In this document: piece after piece, positions 11,690-23,699 of the stretch
Position numbering within the stretch: position 1 is the stretch's first letter
How the letters are laid out: each line of letters begins with the position of its first letter
Source: Heterostelium multicystogenum
Taxonomy: Eukaryota; Evosea; Eumycetozoa; Acytosteliales; Acytosteliaceae
Direction: 5' to 3'
Length of the DNA stretch: 45,780 nucleotides
Assembly: GCA_003667245.1 (NCBI GenBank)
Contig: RCNN01000213.1
Location: forward strand, 1-45,780
Position numbers and translations under genes: made by a program
The notes under the pieces: model-generated
Told to the model about the DNA's origin: nothing
The model's input: the letters and a program-made list of their open reading frames with translations, nothing else
Database searches by the model: none

Positions 11690-13268
11690 GTAAAATATCT
11701 ATCTAAAGGAGAAAAATAATAATAAAATGAATAAAAATCAAACTTAACAATTAGTATTTAGTTTCATTTCATTCAAACACAATAATAAATCAAACATATT
11801 AACAATATATAATGTATTTATGTATCTAGATTGAAATAAATCTTTACTATATATATATTATGTTGAGATAAAGATACCTACTTATCTTAGGATTATTGTT
11901 GTTTGATAAGTATGTTTGGTAATAGAAATATAAATAAACAGATAATGAACAGCAATTAATTAATTATTATATGTTTGATTTCTATATCTATTTAGATGCT
12001 ATTTAAAAGTGTCAAATAATAATAACTAGAGTGTTTGTTGTTGAGTCAGTCTTGTTGGTGTTGTTGTTGTTGTAGTTTGAGCTGATATGAATGAACTAAA
12101 GCTCAAATTCATATGAATGAATAGAATTACCATACCCACACTACTAAATACTGATATTAATATAACTGAGCGTTTAATAATACGACATTTTTCCCGCAAT
12201 TCAATTAATTAACCAACACAACACACACCTTCTCACACGCACTAAAAACAACACTATATTGCATTGGATGCTAGTGAAAGCAAGCTATTCAGTGCAATGC
12301 TTAAATAAGATACCCACAGCACAGCACCTCCTCCGTCTCTCTTGTCAATGTTTCTTCCTTACTACTCACAATTATAATTCCGATTTGAGATTGCAAAAAA
12401 ATTATTAATGTAAATCAATATCTCATTTAAATTTGTTTAGATTCATACACTTTCTATTGGCATCGAAAAAATGAAAAAATAGCAAAAAAATGTCAACGAA
12501 TAACTCATCTCTTTTGGATATTGATGATGCATTATTCCCAGTTCTAAAAACAACTCAAAAATCATGATATTTATTTTTGTGGAGACTCCTTTTGTGTTGA
12601 CTTCATAATTGTTTACCACTGATTAATGGGTTCATGATTTTGTGTTGCAAAAATTCGACTCTAATAGTTTTGGTTTTGGGAACCCAATGATCAGAAAGTT
12701 CTTAATACAATTGTGTGGACCAATATATCAATGCTTTGATTCAACTTAGTGTTACGGATGAACTATATCTCTTGAATCATTTAGGTCTTTTAATTTAATA
12801 ATAATACATGTACAATTGGATAAAACACAAGTATTGTCCAATTTATCAAATATGTTAAAATATAACCTATACTATCCAAATAAATAAATTTGAGAGTATC
12901 TTGTTTCCCTTTTTAAGGCTATTCATGAACTGATTCTTTGGATTAGATATTGCAATCTATGCTCAGAAACAACAACCACATACATCTCTTTCGTTGTTGT
13001 GTGAGCTGCAATTCTACTTTTAAAGAGTTACCTCTTTTAAAAAAGAAAGTTATTGTTTTTTCGAAAACAAAAAAAATATAAATGATGAAGCTGGATGAAT
13101 GAAAAGTTTGTTTTATCTTCATGTTTAAATTTATCATTAACACAGCACCACCTCTTCTCTTGTTTGTTTGTTAATAATAATAATAAATATATCATATATT
13201 TAAAAAAAAAAACAACAAATTGAAATCTACAGCTACTAATAAAAGTGTATTGATTATTAAGAAGGAAG
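11690..13268. other. Intergenic DNA, divergent promoters
   Basis: Spacer between APRT (-) and the NadR-like gene (+). No convincing ORF. About 12220-12370 is richer in GC and C than its surroundings and holds a 6-bp stem (GCATTG at 12261-12266 with CAATGC at 12295-12300) enclosing shorter complementary words. It could be a small RNA gene, but I recognise no family. ORF fragments at 12943-13318 on the minus strand are A/T-run artefacts. Confidence 0.5.
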
Positions 13269-14099
13269 ATGGCTTCAATATTGAAAATATGTTTTATTGG
13301 TGGTGAATCAGTGTACAAGACAACGATTGCAAAGAAGCTTGCAACTCACTTTAACACAAACTATGTTGAGGAATATGCAAGGATCTATTTCAAAGATAGG
13401 GATTTCAGTACATTTCCTTTTGGTAATTATCTACAACCCAACCAACTAACAAACCAAATCTATTTCTTTAAAGCAATGTTAACATTTATTATTTATTAAT
13501 TTATATTTTTATTTTATATATTATGTTATTATTTTTCACGTTAAACTTAACTAAACATGTCTGCCACTGTTGATAATATTAATAATAATCTACCATTCCC
13601 ATTACTATTTATTAATGTAATATGTAACAGTTAAAGATGATTTTATCAATGTATGTAAAGGTCAATTGGAGTTAGAGGATAAATTAATTGTTGATAAACA
13701 AACTCAAAAAATATTGTTATGTGATACCTGTCCATTGATTACATTAATTGTAAGTTTAACTATAACTATACCTATTAAAATGAAATACTAATTTACTTAT
13801 TTGCTTAAAAGTGGAGTGATACTTTGATTGGATTCCATGATCCTATGGTAGATCAATATGTCGGTGAATCGAAATACGATCTCTACTTGCTACTCGATTG
13901 CAATGGAGTTCAATGGGTGGACGACGGTGAACTCAGGCTCATCGAAGATAGCAAAGAGAGACAAGAGTTTCAATCAAAACTAGAAGATCAACTCAAAAGC
14001 CGGTCAATCCTCTACCAAACAGTCAAAGGAGACCTCAAACAAAGAGAGAACAAGCGTGTATCGAAATTATTGATAGTTTTTCTCACAAACAAACAATAA
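13269..14099 (+). CDS. NadR-like P-loop nucleoside kinase, altered P-loop
   Basis: Three exons fit in phase: 13269-13422, 13631-13749 and 13812-14099. Introns begin GTAATT and GTAAGT and end CAG and AAG. The product is about 185 residues. The N-terminus KICFIGGESVYKTTIAKKL, followed by YVEEYARIYF, matches the start of NadR-type ribosylnicotinamide kinases and related AAA_28 proteins. A Walker-B-like strand ILLCDTCPLIT and the later YLLLDCNGVQWVDDG are also as in that family. Members phosphorylate nicotinamide riboside for NAD synthesis. The P-loop is unusual: the glycine before the lysine is a tyrosine (GESVYKTT, where GESTGKST is typical), so activity is uncertain. The family is seen; the substrate is inferred. 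Confidence 0.72.
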
Positions 14100-14566
14100 C
14101 TCATCCATGAAAAGAACAAGATTTATTTATTTGATTAATTCAGGTATGTAATATATATATTTTGAAAAAAAAAAAAATCAAAACTATTGGTATTTGTTTA
14201 TTAGTAAAGTAGAAAGAAAGAAAGATTTGTTTGTGTATCTTTTTTTTTTAAGTTTTTATATTTTACAAATGCTTGTTGTTTTTTTAAAGTTTATCTATCT
14301 TTTTTTGTTGCTTTTAAATCGAACTAACACAAACTTCTCTTTTGTTGTTGGAAAAGGTTGGTTATTGATATTATCTAATTAGAGTTGTTGGTTATTGTTA
14401 TTATTATTTTAGATTTTCTATTTTTTTTTGTTGGGTTTTAATATCGAATGCAAGAAGTATAATCGGATAAGTGATGATGATTATAAAATCTTTTTCTAGT
14501 TGGGTTGGGTTGGTTTGTTGGATGTATATTATTTATAGTATTTGTTGTTGTGTGTGCTGTTATTAT
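14100..14566. other. Convergent 3' spacer, T-rich
   Basis: Lies between the NadR-like gene (+) and the end of the BET gene (-). Long A and T runs, no gene seen. It probably holds both 3' untranslated regions and polyadenylation sites. Confidence 0.5.
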
Positions 14567-17500
14567 TTATTCTTTGATTGCAGGAGAATCAAAACTATCT
14601 TCTATTGGTTTGAATTGTAGATTGATTAAAGGCTTTTCCATACTTTCACTAAAGCTATTTTCAAAAGATGCCATCATTTCCATTTGATATTGGAACGACA
14701 TATTGGACTTTCCACTTGCCTAAATAAATATAAAACTTTGTTAGCTCCAAGATTCTAATGATTGTTTTTGAATAATAAATGAAATACCTTTTCTCTTGCT
14801 TCTCTTGCAGCTTGTCTGGATGCTTCAATTATTTTCTTAGCTTCTTCAGCTTCGGCTTCTTCTTTTTCTTTTTGCTTCTTTTGGGCCTCTAATAATTCTT
14901 GCTTCTTTCTCTCCTCTTCACGACGAGCTTCTTCTTCACGGTCTTCTTTTTCTTTTCGCAATTGCTCAGCTTGTTCAATACGTTCTTTTTTCTTTTTGTT
15001 GCAATGTCATATTCTTTGCTTTGAAATGAGCCCATGTTAAGTCTGTTGAGTTGGTGCTACTGGTGGTACTGTTAGTCTGATGGTTTGGTGAAGAAGGTGA
15101 AATTGGATGGGATTGTTGGCGAGTGGGGAGAAAGAGGTGAACTTTGAGGAACGATAGGAGGAGTAGAAGACGACACTGGCAGTGAAGTTGATGATGAAAT
15201 GGGTGATGCTGCATGTTCATTTGAAGTAGAGGAAGAATTATCAAAATTCCAAGATGCTACTGTAGTTGGAAGATTGGTCTTTTTTTGCAGCCTGTATAAT
15301 CTGTGGAGTTGGTGTTGAGTTGACTGAAGAAGTCAATGTTGTGCTAGTAGTTGAGTTTGTAAAGGTAGAAGTTGTAGTTTTTTTCAATGGTGGTGGTGCT
15401 TGTGGTTGATGATTTTAATGTAGAGTTGATAGCTCCATTACTATTATTACTGTTGTTATTATTGTTGTTTCTGTTTGAAGATTGATCGTTTTCACTATCA
15501 CTGTATTCAGAATCAGAGTAAGAGCTACTTGAATCTGAATCTGATGAATCCGATGAATCCGAGGAGTCTGAGCCACTTGTAACTTCATCATGCATATATG
15601 TATCTTTATCTATGACAACAGGAGGATAGTTTGTTCTATCTGAAACGTCATCAACAACAACATCCTCTTCTCGTTTTGGAGGTGGTGCAATCTTTCTACT
15701 TTGAGCTTGTGCTTTTGTAATTGGTTTTGAAATGTTGTGTTTCTTGTAGTTCTTTGAATTCAAACCACGGTTAAGTTGATTAATTTGCTTTGTAACGTTC
15801 TCAATTTCACGCTGCTTCTGTTGCTCGGCACTGTTCAAGACTGGCTGTGATAATTGATGATAATAACCTGGTCTGAAACAAGAAATAACAAATGTTTCCA
15901 AATTTCTCAAAGTTGCAGTATCTAACTTTTCCAAGTCGATTTCGATCTCCTCTTGAGCTGTATGTTGGTCGAGTGTATGAGAGATGATCTGAATCAACTT
16001 TGGTAAATTGCTGGGAGGGAGAGCATTGATTGCAGCACCCAAATGAGTCTTCTCTTCGAGTGTCATTGGTTTAGGTTCATCACGATATCTTCCTCTTCCA
16101 CCTGAAGTCTCTTTTTTCATCTTCTCCAATTCTTTAGTCATAGTTTTCATTTCCATTGTGAGACGCTTGATCTTTTTCGCTTTCTTCTGGCTGTATCTCT
16201 GGTGATGGTGGCTCAGCCATAGCCTTGGCGTACTTCTTCTCAAAAATGTCCTCCAATGTCTTTGCCATCACATGAACTTGATTGGCAGGTGGATTATATA
16301 ACTTTGCATTTGAGAATACCAAACGACAGTCGGCAGCAAACTCTTCAGGCTCTTCATAGACACCATCAAGTAATGAATGACGAATTGTACCAAAATCCAT
16401 TGGATGTTTAATATATGTGAAATAATCGAGGATGTTAAGGGCGATTGGGTCTACTGGTGCCAAGAATGGATAACTCATTTGGTGATTCATAAGGAAGTCT
16501 AAAATCTCGAGACAACGCTTCATTGGACCAACCAATGAAATATCTGTATTGAATCTACGACGACCCTTGGTACTACGTTGAGCTCGTCCTGTTGATACTG
16601 GTGGTTGGTGTGTGACTGGTTTACTGACTGGTGTGTTTTGGTAGTGAGGTGGATGCTCTTGGTTTTTTAGTTTGTTGTTTTGACTTTGATTGTATGGGTG
16701 GTGTGACTGAAGAGGTTGATTTACGCTTTCGTTGTTGACTCTTTGTTGGTGTCTCTGTAATTTCGATCTCCTCTGATTCCTCGGCTTCCTCTACTTCTGG
16801 CTCTGGTGCTGCTGGAGCAACTTCCATTTCATCCTCGTCATCGCTATATAATGATGAAAGTTTTTGGGGAGGTGGTGCTAGTCGGTTGGGAGTGGATGAG
16901 GTCTTAGTTGTCGATTTGGTTGGGGGTGGAGGTGAGGTTGGGGCATTAGTGATGGTTGTGGTTGTAATCTTTGGTGATGTGTTTTGAATCTGTTCTTTGA
17001 CATGTCTCAACTCATCCTGTAATCCAACAATAGTTTCCTGCAGTTTGGAAATATCAACTTTTTCTGGAGATGAAATTTCGACTTCTGGGGCTGCTGCTGC
17101 AGTTGAATTTTCTGCTTGATCGAGAAGGTGTTTTCTTGGTGGAGGCAGCAGTGGTGGTTGTTGTGCTATTATTGGTGTTACTGGTTGATCTTCGAGAGGA
17201 TCTAGTTGGTGCTGGTGGGGGTGGTGCTGGTTTTTCTTCTTTTGGTGGGGTAGTAGTTGTAGTATCTTTCTCGCCCTTCTTCCTCGAAGATGAAGTTATA
17301 AAATCGTTCAAATGTATCTGTTTTCTTTCTCTCTTTGCAGGCAGAGGTTGTTCTTCAATTGGTTTTGTCTCTGTTACAGGAACGTAGATCCACCTCTTAT
17401 TCTTTTGTGAAAGTTCTTTTGCTTGAGTTGGAGTTAAAAGAAGCTCTCCTTTGTTTGGTTTATTTGTATTGATCTTTATAACACTCTGATGAAAATAACA

Positions 17501-18266
17501 AAAGTATTAATACAATGTAACAGATCCTCACTAGTATTGTTGAGAATACATACTGATCTTGATTTCTTTGGTGCTGGGGTAGTAGTGGTTGATGCTGCCT
17601 CTGATTTTTCTTCATGTTTCTCATCCTGCTTTTCATTTTGTTTTCATCGTGCTTTTCTTCTTGCTTTTCCTCTTGCTTTTCTTCTATATTTTCATTGCTG
17701 TTGCTATTTTCACTGCTATTTTCAGAGTCGCCACTGATGTTAGAGATATGCATTTGATGGGATAGAATAATGGTTTTAGTATGATGTGAATAAATCGAAA
17801 CTATGGAAAGAAAAATGACAAAATGGTTTTTATTTAATACATACACAATGGTAATACGTTTTCTTCTAGAAATTGGTGTGATGACAGGAGACGAGGATTC
17901 TTGTGATGTGATCGATTTAATTGTCTGTGGATCGCTAGAGGTCTCTTCAGTTGTTGATGTCTCAAAGGTTGTTTTTGAAGAAGTCGTCTCTTCAACAGCC
18001 ATAGTATCTGAATTGTCACCTGTATCCTCACTTTTGTTTGTTTCAATACTGTTGCTAGTTTCAACAATGATCTCACTTTTACTGTCGACAGTAATGCTGG
18101 TGTTGTCACTGCTGTCCACCATGTTGGTGTCGATACTGTCGCTGTTACCGCTGTCGTTGACAATATTGTTGGTGGAAGAATCACTGGTAATAGCTGTAGT
18201 ATTAACGTCAGTGGTAGGTGGTTGTGTGTCTGCATCACCACTCATTTCAACATCATTGACAGACAT
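14567..18266 (-). CDS. BET-family bromodomain protein (one bromodomain plus NET domain)
   Basis: From the N-terminus (18266) there is an acidic Ser/Thr/Asp-rich region, then a basic and Pro-rich linker with a coiled-coil-like stretch (DISKLQETIVGLQDEL). A bromodomain follows at about 16535-16215 (CLEILDFLMNHQMSYPFL, DYFTYIKHPMDFGTIRHSL, LVFSNAKLYNPPANQVHVMA; the YNPP Asn is the acetyl-lysine contact). The NET domain is at about 16080-15850, followed by an acidic Ser/Asp tract and a charged helix (KKQKEKEEAEAEEAKKI). A last exon, 14719-14567, ends SPAIKE after a 68-nt intron (14720-14787). Other introns have donors near 17850 and 17550. Frame breaks include 17636-17639 (T4) and 16173-16177 (T5). 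BET proteins read acetylated histones and regulate RNA polymerase II. A single bromodomain plus NET resembles plant GTE proteins. Confidence 0.85.
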
Positions 18267-19928
18267 ATTTGTATAAAAATGATGTGTGTTGTTACTACAA
18301 TTATTTGAATGAATGTAGGTTGATGTGTTGAGAGAGACAATAGTTGTAACTGAATAGATTGTTAAAGGAGTAAACTAAAGAATCTAAACTAAATACACTA
18401 TCTCTCTACTACTACTACTGCAACTGCAAATGTGATAATCTATAACAGAGTTTAGAGTATAATCAATCTTTTCCTGATAACTATAATTAACCTAGAATAA
18501 TAATCTAAATCGATGAATGTTCATAATACTATTGACGCCAGTAACTATAAAGTTGTAACTAAATATTTTTCTTGTGTAATTCAATTTCTATCTATATTTA
18601 TTGCTATTTTGGTTTGAAACTATTTATAACTACTGCTTGTTGTTATTGTTGGTTGGTTGTTTGTTTACTGTAACTGACTGTACTGTAAATTGAAGCAAAT
18701 ATTAATTAAATATGTAAAAGGTAAGTGTGGTAAGAATTTGATAAAAACAAAATAAAATTTAAAATAAAATAATATTATTTCTTATTATTTGAGGAACTAT
18801 TACTAATTTAAAATATAATATTATATTTGTATATGTATATAATATTAGAGATAATATCTTTACTTATTATAACTACTACTATTATGTTTAAATAATTAAT
18901 AATTATTTTTCTAGATAGATTAATATTTTTATTTTAAAAAAAAAACAAAAACAAAATATTAATTTTATTATTAATTAATTAATAAAAAAATAAATTATTA
19001 TTATTATTATTATTTATTTATTATTTATTATTAGTTAGTTAATTATGTATTTCTATTCGGTAACAAGAAAGAAGAATGGAAAGAAAGGAACTAGTGTGAT
19101 TTGAATTTGTTTAATTAAAAAAATATTATGAAAATTTGGATGTTTTTAGTTTTGGTTAGATGTTCTCTTCTCTTGTTCTTGCTGCTGCGTGTGTGTGTTG
19201 TGCTGAAATGAATGAGTGAATTAATTGACTGTTAGAAAATAAAAATATTTGAAAAACAAAAAAACAAAAAAAAAAGAAACTATAAATGGGCGGGTAAAAA
19301 CATAATTTATATTGTTGTTGGTGAGAGGAGTATGCTGTCAGAGTTGGATACTTACTGAACTTCTTCTTTTTTGAAAAAATGTATTCTAAATTTTGCTTTT
19401 GAGTGTGCTGTAATGGAGTAAAAAACAACATTAAAAAGAAAAAAATAAAATAAATAAATATTAATTATTATTGTTGATATTTTTATTTATTGTTGTTGTT
19501 TTTTTTTTTATTTTGTTGATGCTTGTTCTTTTTATTTATTAATTCTCCAGAAAAAAAAAACAAAAAAAAAAAAAAACAAAAAAATCAATTAAATATTTTC
19601 ATAAAAACAATTAACACCACCCACCATAATGAAAGAGGGTTTGCAAACTAAAAAACCAAATAAATATTTAAATTAATTTTAAATGCTATTTTTTTTTGGT
19701 GGTTTTTTTCAAATTGAGAAATGGGGGCACATAATGAATCAGTGTACTTTGTAACATAATTTAAAATCTATTCATTCACGATTTTTTAATTTTATTTTGT
19801 TTGTTTTTAGCATGAAAATGAGGAACTGAAAGTGACTAGTCCCCTCAATATTCATCAATCCATAAACATATGTTAAATAATAATGTATTATTTTAATTTT
19901 AATTGTTTTTTAATGTTTTTTAATTAAT
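18267..19928. other. Intergenic DNA, A/T homopolymer-rich
   Basis: About 1.65 kb upstream of the BET gene. It is dominated by A-, T- and TTA-runs (for example 18940-19030 and 19548-19585). The short ORF at 19156-19431 (-) has the composition of such runs and no domain. No RNA gene recognised. Confidence 0.5.
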
Positions 19929-20834
19929 TTAATTTTTTGTTGTTTGGCAACTTGATATTGACGTGTTTGTTGTGTTAGCTGAAAAGTTATAACTTCCACA
20001 AAAATTATTATTGGTATTATTTTGATGACTGGATGATTGTTTGGTATTATTACAACTACTACTATTGCTTTTATTATTACTATTGTTGTTGTTGTTATTG
20101 TTGTTGTTGATGTTATTTGCTGGTTGGTTGTGGTTATGATTTTGATGAGTGGAATAGTTGAAGGAAATGTTTTTGGGTAATTCTAAATTAAACGATTTGA
20201 ATATGTTTTCTGTTCGTTGTTGGAATGAAAGATGATCGTCGTTGTTGATGGTGAGATCCCACTTGGATTGGTTGTAGAAGCGAACGGAATCTTCCATCCA
20301 TGCGCGGTTGTCTTCTCCGTAGTTTTTTCTTTCGGGTTCGCGTTTCAGGCGATTTTCAATGCGCTGCCACAGCTTGTCGTCTTCAACCTGAAGGTAGACA
20401 GTCTTGATGTCGATCTGAGCATACGATCGAAGTTCTTCAATTTGCAAGTTGATCAGTGGATTCAGATGGTGACCTTTGCCACGAGCATATAGCACAGCCG
20501 AGTAAGGTGATCTATCTGCGATGAATATATGATTGTTACTGTCGTTGTTTTTGATAATGTTGTTGCTACTAATATTGTTGTTGTTGTTGTTGTTTTGAAT
20601 ATCTTGATTTATCTTTAGTATTCTGTTGAACCAATTGGACACCCATATGGTCTCCATAGTAAGTGACTGTGGTGGCATCTGTGAGTATTTGGGCATATCG
20701 AGGAATGCCTCGTCCATGACATTGAATCCTGTTTTACCAAGGAATTTGCACAGTTCAGTCTTACCTGAGCCATGACATCCTTCTAAACAGATAACAGTGA
20801 TTTTTGAAACTAAATTCTTTATTGTAGAACTCAT
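19929..20834 (-). CDS. Deoxynucleoside/thymidylate-kinase-like P-loop kinase
   Basis: A single intact frame of 301 residues. The Walker A loop is CLEGCHGSGKTELCKFL near residues 17-33. An acidic MDEAF follows, where dNK-type enzymes carry a catalytic Glu. HIFIADRSPYSAVLYARG corresponds to the DRS/ERS motif that contacts the nucleoside, and an Arg-rich lid is present (RLKREPERKNY). These point to a cytosolic kinase phosphorylating a (deoxy)nucleoside or nucleotide. Two low-complexity insertions are typical of dictyostelids: an Asn-rich loop between the core motifs (about residues 80-100) and a long Asn/Ser tail after residue 225. I cannot fix the substrate from sequence. Confidence 0.68.
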   Translation of the reverse strand: MSSTIKNLVSKITVICLEGCHGSGKTELCKFLGKTGFNVMDEAFLDMPKYSQMPPQSLTMETIWVSNWFNRILKINQDIQNNNNNNNISSNNIIKNNDSNNHIFIADRSPYSAVLYARGKGHHLNPLINLQIEELRSYAQIDIKTVYLQVEDDKLWQRIENRLKREPERKNYGEDNRAWMEDSVRFYNQSKWDLTINNDDHLSFQQRTENIFKSFNLELPKNISFNYSTHQNHNHNQPANNINNNNNNNNNSNNKSNSSSCNNTKQSSSHQNNTNNNFCGSYNFSANTTNTSISSCQTTKN

Positions 20835-21647
20835 TGTCGTCTATTATTATAATTATTACTATTCTATTGCTTATTTTAGTATTAGTGTTAACAGCTGATC
20901 AACATTGCTCTATTAAGTAGTGTAGGGTTGAGTAACTTCAATTTCTTGGAAATTAGATTGGCATGTCAATTAATTGCAGAATGATGATAAAACATCTCGT
21001 AATTTAAAATATTATTATTACAATTTAATTAAAAATGAAATTGTGTTAAAGTCGATCGCAAAAATTGAGATTTTTATTATATTTAAAAAAGTACCATATT
21101 TTAATAATAAATCATGGAAATATTTAATAAACAATATATATTTGTGTAGATTTCATTGTTTTTTTTCTTAAAGTTTCACTGATTATTATTAATACAACCT
21201 TCATTTTAAGAAGTAGATACAGTTTGAGTGATTGTGGTACCAATAAATATTGAAATAAATAATTACAAAAATATTAACAAAGTACATTTGAGTTTTTTTC
21301 TATTTTAAATTAGTACCAAAAATATTTTGTCACCTTGTAAGAATAAATATGTAAACAATATTATATGATGAACCATACATAAACATATAATATTGAAAAA
21401 TTAAACCTCTCATCGTGGTAATACACATTTTCGACATCCTGAAGAAGCAGCTTTGGTTTACCCTTGAATTTAATTTAAAGTAATTTTTAATGTTTTATTT
21501 ACAAGATTCAAGTAAGATAACAATTGTAAATATATTACAATATTTAATATAAATTATGAAAGAAGCAACAAAATTAGTCCAAAGATTTTTAAATACAATA
21601 CCTTTTGCAATCTTGGTCTTCCTTTAAATTATTATATGATTTATATT
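20835..21647. other. Intergenic DNA
   Basis: AT-rich sequence upstream of the kinase-like gene and downstream of the acidic ORF. Short ORFs (such as one at 20974-21171) are Lys/Ile/Asn/Tyr-rich AT products. Nothing further seen. Confidence 0.5.
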
Positions 21648-21935
21648 TTAAAGTGACATTATATAATTGGCTTTTGGTAATAACATTTGTTTCCATATCC
21701 TTTTAAGATGATTGATTTTTTCTTTATGATTTGTAAGTCGCCTTTCTACAAGTGGATCTTTAGGTTGTTGTTGCTGTTCATTGACATTATTGTTATTTGT
21801 TGATGAGGTATTGGTGGTTTCAACTTCTTCTTCTTTTTCTTCTTCTTCCTCTTCCTCTTTTTCTATCTCACTCGCATCTTCATGATCATTACTATCAACT
21901 TCCTCTTCAACGTCATTTCCACCATCTCCTATCAT
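21648..21935 (-). CDS. Acidic Glu-rich protein, unknown
   Basis: The ORF of 95 residues begins MIGDGGNDVEEE, has a long Glu/Lys tract, then a Thr/Ser/Asn/Gln stretch and a basic C-terminus (VERRLTNHKEKINHLKRIW). The change from an acidic repeat to an ordinary basic helix suggests a real protein or the last exon of one. The same frame is open for 7 codons upstream of the ATG. I do not recognise it. The repeat could also be a chance (GAA)n ORF. Confidence 0.4.
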   Translation of the reverse strand: MIGDGGNDVEEEVDSNDHEDASEIEKEEEEEEEKEEEVETTNTSSTNNNNVNEQQQQPKDPLVERRLTNHKEKINHLKRIWKQMLLPKANYIMSL

Positions 21936-22316
21936 ATCTCCGAAACAAAAATTAAGTTTTTACATATGGTCTTAAATTTGCCATAAACATTATTAATGAT
22001 TATTTTTGCACTGGTGATGATCAATTTAGACAGTTATATTATTTCATTAACTTGACAACATATGCTTGGTGTAATAGATCTAAAGTTAACTAGTTCTTTG
22101 TTTAATAATAATAAATAAGATTGAGAATTTAACTATAAATATGGGTTTTATTATTGTTTTAATTCTTTCTTTATAAATCTCTATTGCTACTAATAATAAT
22201 AATAATAATCCTTATTAGAATATATTGTTTTTGTCTGTTTACTTGATTTCTTTGTTTTTGTTTATATATATATTTATTTATATGACATAGCGATAGATTT
22301 GTGATAGAATGATTTA

Positions 22317-23531
22317 TCAATTATAACTTAATGTCTCTTCGATGGTACCAATATTGTTGTTAGATGCATTCATCAATGCATATTCGGCTAAGTAGGATTC
22401 TTTAATCATTTGGTCAAGTTGAACTGGTATTGTTTTACCGGCTTGGGACAGTCTTGAGTAAATAACATATAGCAGCTCCTCGGGCAGGTAGCGGAAGTAA
22501 TCAATATAGGAAGAGATGTCTTCGACGATCTTCTCTACACAAAGATCCCGCAGACTGGAAACAGTCTGTTCAGGTGTGAAACTATATACATCATTCATTC
22601 GTTTGCTCTTTGAGTATCCACCCAATATATACATTTTTCCATTATATACCCATGCACTATGTAATGCCTGCAACAAGGTGAAATTGCAGATTCAATCTTT
22701 GGAGATACCCATCTCATCGTTCCTAAAGAAAATATATATTAGTTAACTATTTAGTGAACAACTATTGATCACTCTTAACTTACTGGTATTTAAAATATAT
22801 AAATCATTTAGTTCCTGATGTTTACCCCATCCACCAAATACTATCATGCTCTCTCCTATTGCTACGGCTGTGTGGAGTTGTCTTGGAGATGGACATACAC
22901 CTGAGGTTGGTGGTTGAGACCATTCTAGGGTATCAATATCTAATATATATACTTTGTTATCTTTTCTCTTGTCGTTTGATCCACCAAATGCAATGACTTT
23001 CTTTCCAAAACTGCACATTGTGTGGCACCATCTTTCAGATGGTGGTGTACCCAAGACCTCATGCTTTGTCCAGCGGAGTGTGGTGGTGTCGAGTGAGAAT
23101 AGTTCATTGGAATAGCGTGCTCCACTTCCTCCAAAAAGAATCATTTTCTTTCCAACATTGCAAACAGAGTGTGAGGAGCGGGCAGATGGAGCCTCGCCCT
23201 TTTGTTGTGGTTCACTCCATGTGAGTGTCTTCAAATCCAAAACATGCAAGTCGTTGAGACATTTTGATCTGTATCCACCAAAAACAAACATCTTATCATC
23301 GATAATAATTGCGCTGTGACGGTAGCGACCCATTGGTGAAATTCCCTTTGTCTTCACTTCGACCCATGTGAAAGTATCCAAATACATAAAAAAAAGATCG
23401 TTCAGTCCAGAGGATCCATCTGGAGTACCACCAAAGAGAATGAGGACATTCTTATATAAACAAGTAGTGTGTCCATGTCTTTCAATGGGGACACATCCAG
23501 CATTGAATGTAACTTGTTGATCGATATCCAT
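22317..23531 (-). CDS. Kelch-repeat beta-propeller protein
   Basis: At least five kelch units, each with a GG doublet after a hydrophobic strand: NVLILFGGTPDGSSGLND, KMFVFGGYRSKCLNDL, KMILFGGSGARYSNEL, KVIAFGGSNDKRKDN, SMIVFGGWGKHQELNDLY and KMYILGGYSKSKRMNDVY. They should fold into a six-bladed propeller for protein binding. An intron (donor GTAAGT at 22781-22786, acceptor TTTAG) joins in phase to TMRWVSPKIES. Next a one-base break occurs at 22667-22668 (CC on plus), after which ALHSAWVYNGK restores the blade. A helical C-terminus (LRDLCVEKIVEDISSYI, LPEELLYVIYSRL) follows. The frame is open upstream of the first ATG to about 23697 (KKNGYSSRRKHYPNGWKLIP region) without another ATG, so an upstream exon is possible. 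Confidence 0.85.
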
Positions 23532-23699
23532 TGGTTTCCAATCTGAATTTGTACAAGATATGGTCGAAGCTGCATTCGTAGGTATCAGTTTCCATCCATT
23601 TGGATAATGTTTTCTTCTTGAGGAATACCCATTCTTTTTTATTCCAAGTTGGCTATTGATATTATTACTGTATTGGTTCTAGTTAATTTGAATATTAAA

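Noticed and set aside
17803..18276. Plus-strand Val/Leu/Ser-rich 157-residue ORF.
   Set aside because: Antisense of the Ser/Thr/Asp-rich BET N-terminus; the hydrophobic repeats are the complement of its codons.
19156..19431. Minus-strand 91-residue ORF.
   Set aside because: Composed largely of translated A/T runs (poly-Lys, poly-Phe); no domain or promoter.
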